From Cytobacillus oceanisediminis (GTDB taxonomy: Bacteria; Bacillota; Bacilli; Bacillales; Cytobacillaceae), in assembly GCF_003182355.1 (NCBI RefSeq), contig NZ_QGTW01000020.1, positions 1 to 64,000 of the forward strand: a stretch of 64,000 nucleotides of DNA, read 5' to 3'. Below are positions 23,030 to 31,210 of this stretch, piece after piece. Under the pieces are notes generated by a model. That model did no database searches. It was not told the origin of the DNA and saw only the letters and a program-made list of their open reading frames with translations. A program made the translations under genes and the position numbers. The number at the start of each line of letters is the position of its first letter. The stretch's first letter is position 1.

Positions 23030-24715
23030 ATGAAACAACCTTGGTGGAAAAAAGCAGTTGTATACCAAATTTATCCAAAAAGTTTTAACGATACGACAGG
23101 CAATGGGGTGGGGGACATTCCCGGCATTATTGCCAAACTGGATTATATAAAGGAATTGGGTGTTGACGTCGTTTGGCTTACACCGATTTATAAGTCTCCG
23201 CAGCGTGATAACGGCTATGATATTAGCGACTATTTTAGCATCCATGAAGAATATGGAACGATGGAAGACTTCGATAAGCTCCTGGAAGAGGCGCATAAGC
23301 GCGATATTAAAATAATTATGGACATTGTTGTGAACCACACTTCAACAGAACATGAATGGTTCCAGGAAGCAAAAAAATCAAAAGACAACCCATACAGGGA
23401 TTTTTATATTTGGAAGGATCCAAAAGCGGATGGAAGTGAACCGACAAATTGGGAATCCAAATTCGGAGGAAATGCCTGGGAGTTTGATGAAACAACAGGG
23501 CAATACTACCTGCATCTTTTTGACGTCACCCAGGCTGATTTAAATTGGGAAAATGAAGAGCTGCGACGCAAAGTCTATGACATGATGAAGTTCTGGTTTG
23601 AAAAAGGGGTGGATGGTTTCAGGCTTGATGTTATCAACCTGATCTCCAAGGACCAGCGTTTTCCTGATGATGACGGGACTATTCCGCCAGGCGATGGCAG
23701 AAGGTTTTATACAGATGGACCGCGTGCCCATGAATTCATGCACGAAATGAACCAGAATGTATTTTCCAAGTATGACAGCATGACGGTTGGCGAAATGTCC
23801 TCTACAACAATCGAACATTGCACCAAATATTCAAATCCTGAGCGCGAAGAATTAAGTATGACATTCAATTTCCATCATTTAAAAGTAGATTATCCAAATG
23901 GCGAGAAATGGGCTTTGGCCGACTTTGATTTCGGAGCATTGAAACAGATCTTGTCCAAGTGGCAGACTGAAATGCATAGAGGAGGCGGATGGAATGCGCT
24001 GTTCTGGTGCAACCATGACCAGCCCCGTGTTGTTTCAAGATATGGGGATGATCAAAAATATCATCGTGAATCTGCAAAAATGCTTGCTGCAACCATTCAC
24101 ATGATGCAGGGAACTCCGTATATTTATCAGGGAGAAGAGTTTGGCATGACCAACCCTGGCTTTGAAAGCATTGATGAGTACCGGGATGTTGAGTCACTGA
24201 ACATTTATAAAATCCTGAGGGAAAAAGGGAAGTCCGAACGGGAAATCATCGAGATTTTAAAACGTAAATCCCGTGATAACTCCCGTACGCCTGTCCAATG
24301 GGATGCAACGGAAAATGCTGGTTTTACTGAAGGAACCCCGTGGATAAATGTAGCTTCCAATTACACGGAAATCAATGCAGAAAATGCATTAATAGACCAG
24401 GATTCTGTTTTTTATCATTATAAAAAGCTGATCCAGCTCCGCAAGCAATATGACATAATCACTTACGGTGATTATGAATTGATCTCAGAAGAACACCCGG
24501 ATGTATTTGCCTATATACGTAACGGAGAAAATGAAAAGCTTCTTGTCGTAAATAACTTTTATGGTAAAGCAACATCATTTACATTGCCCGCTGCAGTTGA
24601 TTTAGAAGGATACCAATCCGAATTATTGCTGTCCAACTACGAGGGTTCACCTTCTGCAGCAAAAGAGATCAAATTGCGTCCATATGAATCAGTTATTTAC
24701 TATTTGAAAAAATAA
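23030..24715 (+). CDS. treA: Trehalose-6-phosphate hydrolase (phospho-alpha-(1,1)-glucosidase)
   Basis: The 561-aa GH13 enzyme splits trehalose 6-phosphate into glucose and glucose 6-phosphate. Its catalytic residues are D200 (GFRLDVINL), E255 (VGEMSS) and D330 (CNHDQPR). The length is that of B. subtilis TreA, and the VGEMSSTT and FHHLKVDYPNGEKW stretches resemble TreA rather than MalL. ATG 23030 has only a weak site (AGGTG). The usual treR repressor gene does not follow; a terminator and a repeat array do. Confidence 0.87.
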   Translation: MKQPWWKKAVVYQIYPKSFNDTTGNGVGDIPGIIAKLDYIKELGVDVVWLTPIYKSPQRDNGYDISDYFSIHEEYGTMEDFDKLLEEAHKRDIKIIMDIVVNHTSTEHEWFQEAKKSKDNPYRDFYIWKDPKADGSEPTNWESKFGGNAWEFDETTGQYYLHLFDVTQADLNWENEELRRKVYDMMKFWFEKGVDGFRLDVINLISKDQRFPDDDGTIPPGDGRRFYTDGPRAHEFMHEMNQNVFSKYDSMTVGEMSSTTIEHCTKYSNPEREELSMTFNFHHLKVDYPNGEKWALADFDFGALKQILSKWQTEMHRGGGWNALFWCNHDQPRVVSRYGDDQKYHRESAKMLAATIHMMQGTPYIYQGEEFGMTNPGFESIDEYRDVESLNIYKILREKGKSEREIIEILKRKSRDNSRTPVQWDATENAGFTEGTPWINVASNYTEINAENALIDQDSVFYHYKKLIQLRKQYDIITYGDYELISEEHPDVFAYIRNGENEKLLVVNNFYGKATSFTLPAAVDLEGYQSELLLSNYEGSPSAAKEIKLRPYESVIYYLKK

Positions 24716-24720
24716 ATGAG

Positions 24721-24759
24721 AAAAATCCTCCCGCAGCCTTGTCTGCAGGAGGATTTTTT
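24721..24759 (+). terminator. Terminator of the trehalose operon
   Basis: AATCCTCC(C)GCAG / CTGCAGGAGGATT stem followed by TTTTT. Confidence 0.85.
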
Positions 24760-24775
24760 GTTCTCAAAAGGCATT

Positions 24776-24855
24776 TATCAACGAAATTTATATATCAGCG
24801 AAAAAGATGCTTTTATCAATGAAAAGTTCCAATATATCAACGAACAAAGCATTTT
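24776..24855. repeat. Degenerate tandem repeat, 21-nt period, locus D
   Basis: Core TATCAACGAA (or TATCARYGAA) at 24776, 24793, 24814 and 24835, the last two steps being exactly 21 nt. The array fills the gap between the tre terminator and the 3' end of the convergent nupC gene. Confidence 0.7.
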
Positions 24856-24883
24856 TAGTAAAATGCTTTGCAGGGCATCCAGC

Positions 24884-26101
24884 TTAAAACAGCATTCCGG
24901 CAATCGCTGCACTGAGCATGGAGGCGAGGGCACCGGCCGCAACAGCTTTGAGGCCAAGGCGTGCAATGTCTTGTCTGCGATTAGGAGCCAATCCTCCAAG
25001 TCCGCCGAGCAGGATTCCCAATGAAGATATATTGGCAAATCCGCAAAGGGCAAAACTGATAATTGCTACAGTTTTGTCTGATAAATTTGGAATTTCCGGT
25101 GCAAAAGCAGAATAGGCAACAAACTCATTCAGAATTAATTTTTGGCCGATAAAGTTGCCTGCCTGGACCGCTTCCTCCCATGGGACCCCGATCGCAAATG
25201 CAAGCGGAGAGAAAATGTAACCAAGAATGGTTTCAAGGGTTAATCCCCCAAATCCAAACCAACCGCCAACCCAGCCGAGAAGCCCGTTAATTAAGGCTAC
25301 AAGAGCGATAAACGCCAGGAGCATTGCACCAATATTCAAGGCAAGTTCCAAGCCCACACTGGCTCCTTTTGCCGCTGCGTCAATGACATTGGCGGAGTCG
25401 CTGTCTACTTCCATATCAAACTCCTTTGGCTCCTCTTTCTTTTCTGTCTCCGGCAGCATGATCTTTGCCAGGATTAATCCGGCTGGAGCAGCCATAAAGC
25501 TTGCTGCAAGCAGATATTCAAGAGGCACTCCAAGCAGGGAATATCCAATCAAAACAGATCCGGCAACAGATGCAAGACCACCCGTCATTACAGCGAATAA
25601 CTCTGATTTCGTCATATTCGCGATATAAGGGCGAACGACGAGCGGGGCCTCCGTTTGCCCAACAAAAATGTTCGCTGCAGCTGACATGGATTCTGCCTTT
25701 CTGGTCCCAAGGAGCCATGAAAGTGCGCCACCTAAGATCTTAATGAAAAACTGCATGATCTTTAAATAATAAAGGACTGAGATTAATGATGAGAAAAAGA
25801 TAACGACCGGCAGCACCTGAAATGCAAACACAAATGCAATTCCTGACTCCTCTGTAAACAGGCCGCCGAATAAGAAGTTAATTCCCTGATTGGCATAATT
25901 GATAACGTCATTTACTTTCATAGTCAGCCAGTTCAGTGCATTTTTGCCGGCTTCCCACTTCAAAACCAGGAATGCAAAAATCAGCTGAATAGCTAGCCCT
26001 CCAGCAACAGTCCGCAAATTGATTGCCTTTTTATTGCTTGAAAGCAGGAACGCGATTCCCAAAACGACAATGATACCGAATATTCCCCAAAGAAAGTTCA
26101 T
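24884..26101 (-). CDS. nupC: Concentrative nucleoside transporter (NupC family)
   Basis: The 405-aa protein has about ten membrane helices and the CNT family motifs in the core: VGQTEAPLVVRPYI, GGLASVAGSVLIGYSLLGV, and GQKLILNEFVAYSAF, followed by ALCGFANISSLGILLGGLGG. These import nucleosides by cation symport. The start ATG at 26101 opens MNFLWGIFGII. It is a single gene, convergent with the tre operon; the 21-nt array D lies just past its stop. Confidence 0.9.
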   Translation of the reverse strand: MNFLWGIFGIIVVLGIAFLLSSNKKAINLRTVAGGLAIQLIFAFLVLKWEAGKNALNWLTMKVNDVINYANQGINFLFGGLFTEESGIAFVFAFQVLPVVIFFSSLISVLYYLKIMQFFIKILGGALSWLLGTRKAESMSAAANIFVGQTEAPLVVRPYIANMTKSELFAVMTGGLASVAGSVLIGYSLLGVPLEYLLAASFMAAPAGLILAKIMLPETEKKEEPKEFDMEVDSDSANVIDAAAKGASVGLELALNIGAMLLAFIALVALINGLLGWVGGWFGFGGLTLETILGYIFSPLAFAIGVPWEEAVQAGNFIGQKLILNEFVAYSAFAPEIPNLSDKTVAIISFALCGFANISSLGILLGGLGGLAPNRRQDIARLGLKAVAAGALASMLSAAIAGMLF

Positions 26102-26265
26102 CTTAACACCTCATATACTATGTAGTATTTCTTGCAAGACGACTGGTGGATTGAGTCAGCAATACTCCTATTCCCCAAAAAATCCGCCTTAAAGCTTAAT
26201 AGTTGTATTATGTGCAAAAGGGGAAAAATCATGAAAAATAAATAATGCCGATATTGTTTTTCCAA

Positions 26266-26299
26266 ACAAAAAAGAGATGAGCCCGAATACTCATCTCTT
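26266..26299 (-). terminator. Terminator of the DUF457 gene
   Basis: AAGAGATGAG / CTCATCTCTT stem with TTTTTTG on the minus-strand 3' side. Confidence 0.85.
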
Positions 26300-27166
26300 A
26301 GAGTTTTTCTCTATATATTCAAATAAAAAGGACTGCCCGTTTCTGTAAAATCGGGGATCATAAATGCCAAGCCGTTCATTATCATCAACGAGAACGACAA
26401 ACGGGGACCATTCATAAAGGGTTTTAGCCTCAGGCCGTTGCGAGAACAATTTGTCCAGATCGGCGGTTTCATTTGATTGAAGGACGTACTGTTTTTCTTT
26501 TTTCTGAAACAAATTATCATTAAAAATGATAACCTCATCTTCTTTTTTGGTAATGACTGAATAGGTCCAAGGAACAAAACCAGCAGACAAGGCAACTTGA
26601 TCGTACTGGCCATCGTATTGTTTATAAAGCAGGAAACCTTGTGTGCTTTGGACAATCACATGAAGAAGCACGAATGCCCAAGCCATTTTGTAGTAATAAG
26701 GTGATTTTAGCTTATTTCTTTTAGAAAAAATAAAGGCTGTTCCAATTATGATCCAGAATACTAAATCAACAATCGGGATCGTGCCAAAAGTAATTCGCAT
26801 ATTTGAAAAAGGCTCCAAATATCCAGTTCCCCAGGCATTGAATAAATCACTGGTATTATGTATGAAAACGGCAAGCCATCCCAGCAGGAAAAGCTTCTTA
26901 TCTTTTATTTTGAAAAGCAGGAGGGATAAAAGGAAAAATAATAGGGCCCAAATGGGAGTCAGAAAAACGGAATGGGTGATGCCCCTGTGCCACATTTGAT
27001 AAAGCCCCTCGGTATCCCATAGACGTGAAATAACATCTATATCAGGAATTTGGCTGGCACCGACAGCTGTCAGCAGATAAGCCCTTTTATGATTTTTGTT
27101 CATGTCTCTTTTATCTACTGCACCGTAAAGGCTCAGGCCGAATAAAGTATGTGTAATCGTATCCAT
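26291..27166 (-). CDS. Membrane-bound metal-dependent hydrolase (YdjM/DUF457 family, YfhP-like)
   Basis: The 291-aa product starts MDTITHTLFGLSLYG and has the family motifs THT..., SQIPDIDVI, HRGITHSVF and HNTSDLFN, where His and Asp residues are presumed to bind a metal, plus about four membrane helices. LexA-regulated YdjM and B. subtilis YfhP belong here; the reaction is unknown. GGAGG lies upstream of ATG 27166. It is a single-gene unit whose 3' end runs into its own terminator. Confidence 0.8.
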   Translation of the reverse strand: MDTITHTLFGLSLYGAVDKRDMNKNHKRAYLLTAVGASQIPDIDVISRLWDTEGLYQMWHRGITHSVFLTPIWALLFFLLSLLLFKIKDKKLFLLGWLAVFIHNTSDLFNAWGTGYLEPFSNMRITFGTIPIVDLVFWIIIGTAFIFSKRNKLKSPYYYKMAWAFVLLHVIVQSTQGFLLYKQYDGQYDQVALSAGFVPWTYSVITKKEDEVIIFNDNLFQKKEKQYVLQSNETADLDKLFSQRPEAKTLYEWSPFVVLVDDNERLGIYDPRFYRNGQSFLFEYIEKNSKR

Positions 27167-27366
27167 GATTCCGCCTCCTTTGCTATCATATTTGTTTTAA
27201 TTATTATAATCCTGAAAATGGAATATAAAAAGAGATAAGCTATTCTTAAATGCGTTGCAAACTTTTCTCTCGCGCGATAGAATTGAAGGTATTGCAATAA
27301 TTAACATAGATTTACCCAATCATTGCTTTTATAACAAATTTCCATATAAGTAAGAGAGGAACTATT

Positions 27367-28944
27367 ATGTCCAAAAATTTTAAAGATGAAGTTTTATCCC
27401 GTCGCACTTTTGCGATTATCTCTCACCCGGATGCCGGGAAAACGACACTGACAGAAAAACTTCTGTTATTCGGCGGCGCCATTCGGGATGCGGGTACAGT
27501 AAAAGGTAAAAAGACAGGAAAATATGCGACAAGCGACTGGATGGAAATCGAGAAGCAGCGTGGAATCTCCGTTACCTCCAGTGTGATGCAGTTTGAATAT
27601 GAAGGTGCCCGTGTAAATATCCTTGATACGCCTGGCCACCAGGATTTCAGTGAAGATACGTATCGGACTTTGACTGCTGTTGACAGTGCAGTAATGATTA
27701 TTGACTCCGCTAAAGGAATAGAGGAGCAGACGCTGAAGCTATTCAAAGTCTGCCGTATGAGAGGTATTCCAATCTTTACTTTTATGAATAAGCTGGACCG
27801 CCAGGGGAAGCCGCCTTTGGAATTGCTCGCTGAATTGGAAGAAGTAATGGGAATTGAATCGTATCCTATGAACTGGCCAATTGGGATGGGAAAAGAATTC
27901 CTTGGCATTTATGACCGATTTAACAACCGAATTGAACAATTCCGTGTTGACGAAGAGGACCGGTTTGTCACCTTGAACGAAGAAGGTGAAATAGAGGGGA
28001 ATCATACCTTGAAAGACTCAGGATTATATGATCAAACTCTTGAAGAAATTATGCTATTAAATGAGGCGGGCAATGAATTTTCCAGAGAGCGTATTGCTAA
28101 TGGTGAATTGACGCCTGTATTTTTCGGAAGCGCCCTGACAAACTTTGGCGTACAGACGTTTCTGGAATCCTACCTTCAATTTGCACCGCCACCGCAGCCG
28201 CGCAACTCGACAACTGGTGAAATTGACCCGCTATCAGAAGAGTTTTCCGGCTTCATATTTAAGATTCAGGCAAATATGAACCCGGCACATCGCGACAGGA
28301 TTGCATTCTTGAGAATTTGCTCCGGCCAATTTGAACGCGGTATGGCAGTCAATATTCCAAGGATCGGAAAATCAATCAAGCTTGCACAGTCCACACAATT
28401 TATGGCGGATGACAGAAGCACCGTTGACTCGGCAGTAAGTGGAGATATTATCGGAATTTACGACCCGGGAACATACCAGATCGGAGACACCTTAACAGTT
28501 GGGAAAAACAACTTCCAATATGAACGCCTTCCGCAATTTACACCCGAACTCTTTGTAAAAGTAACTGCAAAGAATGTAATGAAGCAAAAACACTTCCACA
28601 AAGGCATTCAGCAGCTGGTACAAGAAGGTGCAATCCAGCTGTTCAAAACTGTAAAGATGGAAGAATACCTATTAGGTGCAGTAGGACAGCTCCAATTCGA
28701 AGTATTCGAGCACCGCATGAAAAATGAATACAACACAGAAGTGTATATGGAAAGACTCGGCTCAAAAATTGCACGCTGGGTAGAAGGGGACGACGTCAAC
28801 GAAAACCTCTCCAGCGCAAGAAGCCTGCTAGTCAACGATCGCTATGACAAAAAAGTCTTTCTATTTGAAAATGACTTTGCACTCAGATGGTTCCAAGAAA
28901 AAAATCCGGATGTTAAATTATATAATCCAATGGATTCACAATAA
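27367..28944 (+). CDS. prfC: Peptide chain release factor 3 (RF3)
   Basis: The 525-aa translational GTPase removes RF1/RF2 from the ribosome after termination. Its G motifs are SHPDAGKTTLTEKLL (G1), DTPGHQDFSEDTYRTLTAVD (G3) and MNKLDR (G4), followed by domains II and III (ending VKLYNPMDSQ). AGAGAGGAAC precedes ATG 27367. Single gene with a terminator. RF3 is patchy in Bacillaceae (to my knowledge B. subtilis lacks it). Confidence 0.93.
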   Translation: MSKNFKDEVLSRRTFAIISHPDAGKTTLTEKLLLFGGAIRDAGTVKGKKTGKYATSDWMEIEKQRGISVTSSVMQFEYEGARVNILDTPGHQDFSEDTYRTLTAVDSAVMIIDSAKGIEEQTLKLFKVCRMRGIPIFTFMNKLDRQGKPPLELLAELEEVMGIESYPMNWPIGMGKEFLGIYDRFNNRIEQFRVDEEDRFVTLNEEGEIEGNHTLKDSGLYDQTLEEIMLLNEAGNEFSRERIANGELTPVFFGSALTNFGVQTFLESYLQFAPPPQPRNSTTGEIDPLSEEFSGFIFKIQANMNPAHRDRIAFLRICSGQFERGMAVNIPRIGKSIKLAQSTQFMADDRSTVDSAVSGDIIGIYDPGTYQIGDTLTVGKNNFQYERLPQFTPELFVKVTAKNVMKQKHFHKGIQQLVQEGAIQLFKTVKMEEYLLGAVGQLQFEVFEHRMKNEYNTEVYMERLGSKIARWVEGDDVNENLSSARSLLVNDRYDKKVFLFENDFALRWFQEKNPDVKLYNPMDSQ

Positions 28945-28945
28945 G

Positions 28946-28977
28946 AAAACGGTCCCTTTGAAGGGGACCGTTTTTTA
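28946..28977 (+). terminator. Terminator after prfC
   Basis: ACGGTCCCYT / AGGGGACCGT stem followed by TTTTTT. Confidence 0.85.
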
Positions 28978-29018
28978 CCTTTGTGCCGAGTGAGTGGGAG
29001 GATAATGAAGGATATAGA

Positions 29019-29163
29019 GAGGCAAATAGTTGAATTGACCGGAAAATAGAGGCAGCTGGGCGTAATGGAGGTTAACCCTTGCTCTAAACAAAAGAAACCC
29101 GGGCACAAAAGGAGCAGTTCCGCACACGAAAAGGCCGAACCCTCGCAGAAGGAAATAAAAACC
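29019..29163. repeat. Degenerate tandem repeat, 21-nt period, locus E
   Basis: Consecutive units end in ACC/ACCC/TCC and start at 29019, 29041, 29058, 29079, 29101, 29122 and 29143; most are exactly 21 nt, one 17 and two 22. The core is of the form GGCACAAAAGG. A 60-codon ORF runs through it (29065-29247) but shows no ribosome binding site and reads as low-complexity KR-rich peptide, so I treat it as non-coding. Confidence 0.65.
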
Positions 29164-29344
29164 GAAAGTGCTGTCCACAAACGAAAGAAAAACACACGTA
29201 ACCGGGACCTTATCAATTCCTGTATATTCATCTATCAATCCACTTGACAACTCCTTCAATAGATTATATATTATTAACACATACGCTTTAACGCTAAAAA
29301 GCGTTTAAGTTTGAAAGTCGTATACTCAATTAAAAGAAAATAAT

Positions 29345-29550
29345 CTTGTCCGCAGATCAGTAGATTAATTGCAGGCAGCAAATAGAGACTGGATGGGTGC
29401 TGAAAATCCAGGCAGCAATTGGTTGAATTACAACTGCATTGAAAAAGGACAAAGTTTTTTAAAGAGGATAAGCTGTATATTTAGGCTTATCAATTAGGGT
29501 GGTACCGCGGAGCTCCTTCGTCCCTATAGGCGAGAGGGCTCTTTTTGTTT
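29345..29550 (+). ncRNA. T-box leader, probably tyrosine-specific
   Basis: Stem I is closed by TTGTCC (29346-29351) with GGACAA (29447-29452); it contains an AGTAGA loop strand and the AGAGA / GGGTGCTG apical motifs. The specifier loop reads GAATTACAAC, with TAC (Tyr) at 29429-29431 in the usual place before a conserved A. The T-box AGGGTGGTACCGCGG is at 29496-29510 and a terminator (AGCTCC / GGGCT plus CTTTTTG) follows at 29511-29547. Uncharged tRNA should allow read-through into the NhaC-type gene. Confidence 0.85.
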
Positions 29551-29586
29551 GCTTAAACTTCAAGCTATGCATAGGAGGAATACATC

Positions 29587-30984
29587 ATGCACCAGGATCA
29601 AGCAGCATTGCGTTTGAAGCCGTTGGAGGCACTAATTGTTACTTTAATTATTTTGGGCGGTATCAGTTATTCTATTATTTTTGCAGGGGCAGTACCACAT
29701 ATTCCGGTAGTTTTTGCAATCATGGGGTTAGTTGCTTATGGTTTAATAAAAAAGGTATCTGTTAAAGAGCTGGAAAATGGCCTAATTGAGGGAGCAAAGT
29801 CCGGTCTTGGCGCCATTTTTATTTTTTTCTTCATTGGCATGCTGATCAGCAGCTGGATGGCGGGCGGGACTATTCCCACTTTTATATACATGGCCCTGGA
29901 AGCCGTTAATGGAAAGTTCTTTTATGCAATTGTATTTGTGGTAGCATCTGTGATTGGCATGAGCATCGGAAGCTCACTGACAACAGCGGCTACATTGGGC
30001 GTTGCCTTTATGGGCGTCAGCACAGCTTTAGGTCTTTCAGAAGCTATAACCGCGGGAGCTGTTATTTCCGGAGCGTTTTTCGGGGATAAAATGTCACCTT
30101 TATCTGATACAACAAACCTGTCCTCATCAACCGTAAAGGTAGATTTATTTGAGCATATAAAAAACATGGCATGGACAACAGTGCCTGCTTTCGCTATTTC
30201 TCTCGTGCTTTTTGCTGTGTTGTCACCAGGTGAGGCTGCATCGGATTTTACAAAAATTGCCCAGCTTAAAGAAACCTTGCAAGATCAGGGGCTGGTTCAC
30301 TGGTACTCTCTGTTGCCTTTTGTTATCCTGACAGTTATGGCAATAAAAAGAATATCAGCAATCATCACTCTTTCCGCTGGCATAATCTCATCACTGTTAA
30401 TAGCAGTTCTCGTACAGAACAGCTTTGGGGTCCAAGAAGTAATGTCATTGCTTTTTTCAGGCTATGTATCTGAGAGCGGATCAGAAGAAGTCGATTCATT
30501 ATTATCACGGGGCGGAATGGAAAGCATGATGTTTTCTATTTCACTAGTATTGCTTGCTCTTTCTATGGGAGGATTATTTTTCAAGCTGGGCATTCTTCCT
30601 GCTTTGCTCGAAGGCATCAAAGGCGTGTTGAATCGTGTGCCTTCCCTGATTGCTTCTGCAGCCGGAACAGCAATTGGAATCAACTTCTTACTTGGTGAGC
30701 AGTACCTCTCCATTCTTCTGACAGGCAATGCCTTCCGGGAGCCGTTTGAAAAAGCAGGCCTGCATACGAAGAATCTATCCAGAATTCTTGAGGATGCCGG
30801 TACTGTGGTTAACCCTTTGGTTCCATGGAGTGTTTGCGGTGTTTTCCTTACAGGCGTATTAGGGGTGGAGACAGGAGCCTATCTTCCGTTTGCGTTCTTC
30901 TGTCTGCTGAGTCCCATTATAACTTTAATTTACGGTTTAACCGGTATAAAAATTACAAAAACGGATAAAAAAGCAGCTGTTTAA
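29587..30984 (+). CDS. NhaC-family transporter, probable tyrosine uptake
   Basis: The 465-aa protein has 11-12 membrane helices and NhaC family motifs (ISGAFFGDKMSPLSDTTNLSS is the best conserved stretch in part, and LEDAGTVVNPLVPWS). NhaC proteins are annotated as Na+/H+ antiporters, but members under T-box control have been proposed to carry amino acids. With a TAC specifier upstream, tyrosine is the best guess. GGAGG lies 9 nt before ATG 29587. A terminator overlaps its last codons. Confidence 0.8.
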   Translation: MHQDQAALRLKPLEALIVTLIILGGISYSIIFAGAVPHIPVVFAIMGLVAYGLIKKVSVKELENGLIEGAKSGLGAIFIFFFIGMLISSWMAGGTIPTFIYMALEAVNGKFFYAIVFVVASVIGMSIGSSLTTAATLGVAFMGVSTALGLSEAITAGAVISGAFFGDKMSPLSDTTNLSSSTVKVDLFEHIKNMAWTTVPAFAISLVLFAVLSPGEAASDFTKIAQLKETLQDQGLVHWYSLLPFVILTVMAIKRISAIITLSAGIISSLLIAVLVQNSFGVQEVMSLLFSGYVSESGSEEVDSLLSRGGMESMMFSISLVLLALSMGGLFFKLGILPALLEGIKGVLNRVPSLIASAAGTAIGINFLLGEQYLSILLTGNAFREPFEKAGLHTKNLSRILEDAGTVVNPLVPWSVCGVFLTGVLGVETGAYLPFAFFCLLSPIITLIYGLTGIKITKTDKKAAV

Positions 30985-30997
30985 AGCTGCTTTTTTC
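30967..30997 (+). terminator. Terminator overlapping the end of the NhaC gene
   Basis: AAAAGCAGCT / AGCTGCTTTT stem that includes the last four codons, then TTTTTT. Confidence 0.75.
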
Positions 30998-31210
30998 ATT
31001 TTTTATGGGTTTTTTTTCTGTCACTCTTTTGCCACATTTCAGCGCACATTCATTGCTTGCATAGTGCTGATAGCTTTTATATAGTTAAAATGGGTTTATT
31101 CGTAAATTTGTTTGCCATTATGGAAATTGTATAACACGATTTCAGAAGCGGAATCCGTACAGGCAGCGGGTCCTGTTACTTAGTTACTGCCATTGAAAGG
31201 AGCAGCATGA

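Noticed and set aside
24776..24855. CRISPR array
   Set aside because: Units are about 21 nt in all, repeats are degenerate, there are no 30-nt spacers, and no cas genes are present. The same holds for the other four arrays.
26102..26290. Regulatory RNA (purine riboswitch) upstream of nupC
   Set aside because: None of the conserved purine aptamer segments are present in the minus-strand leader region to the right of nupC; no structured element was found.
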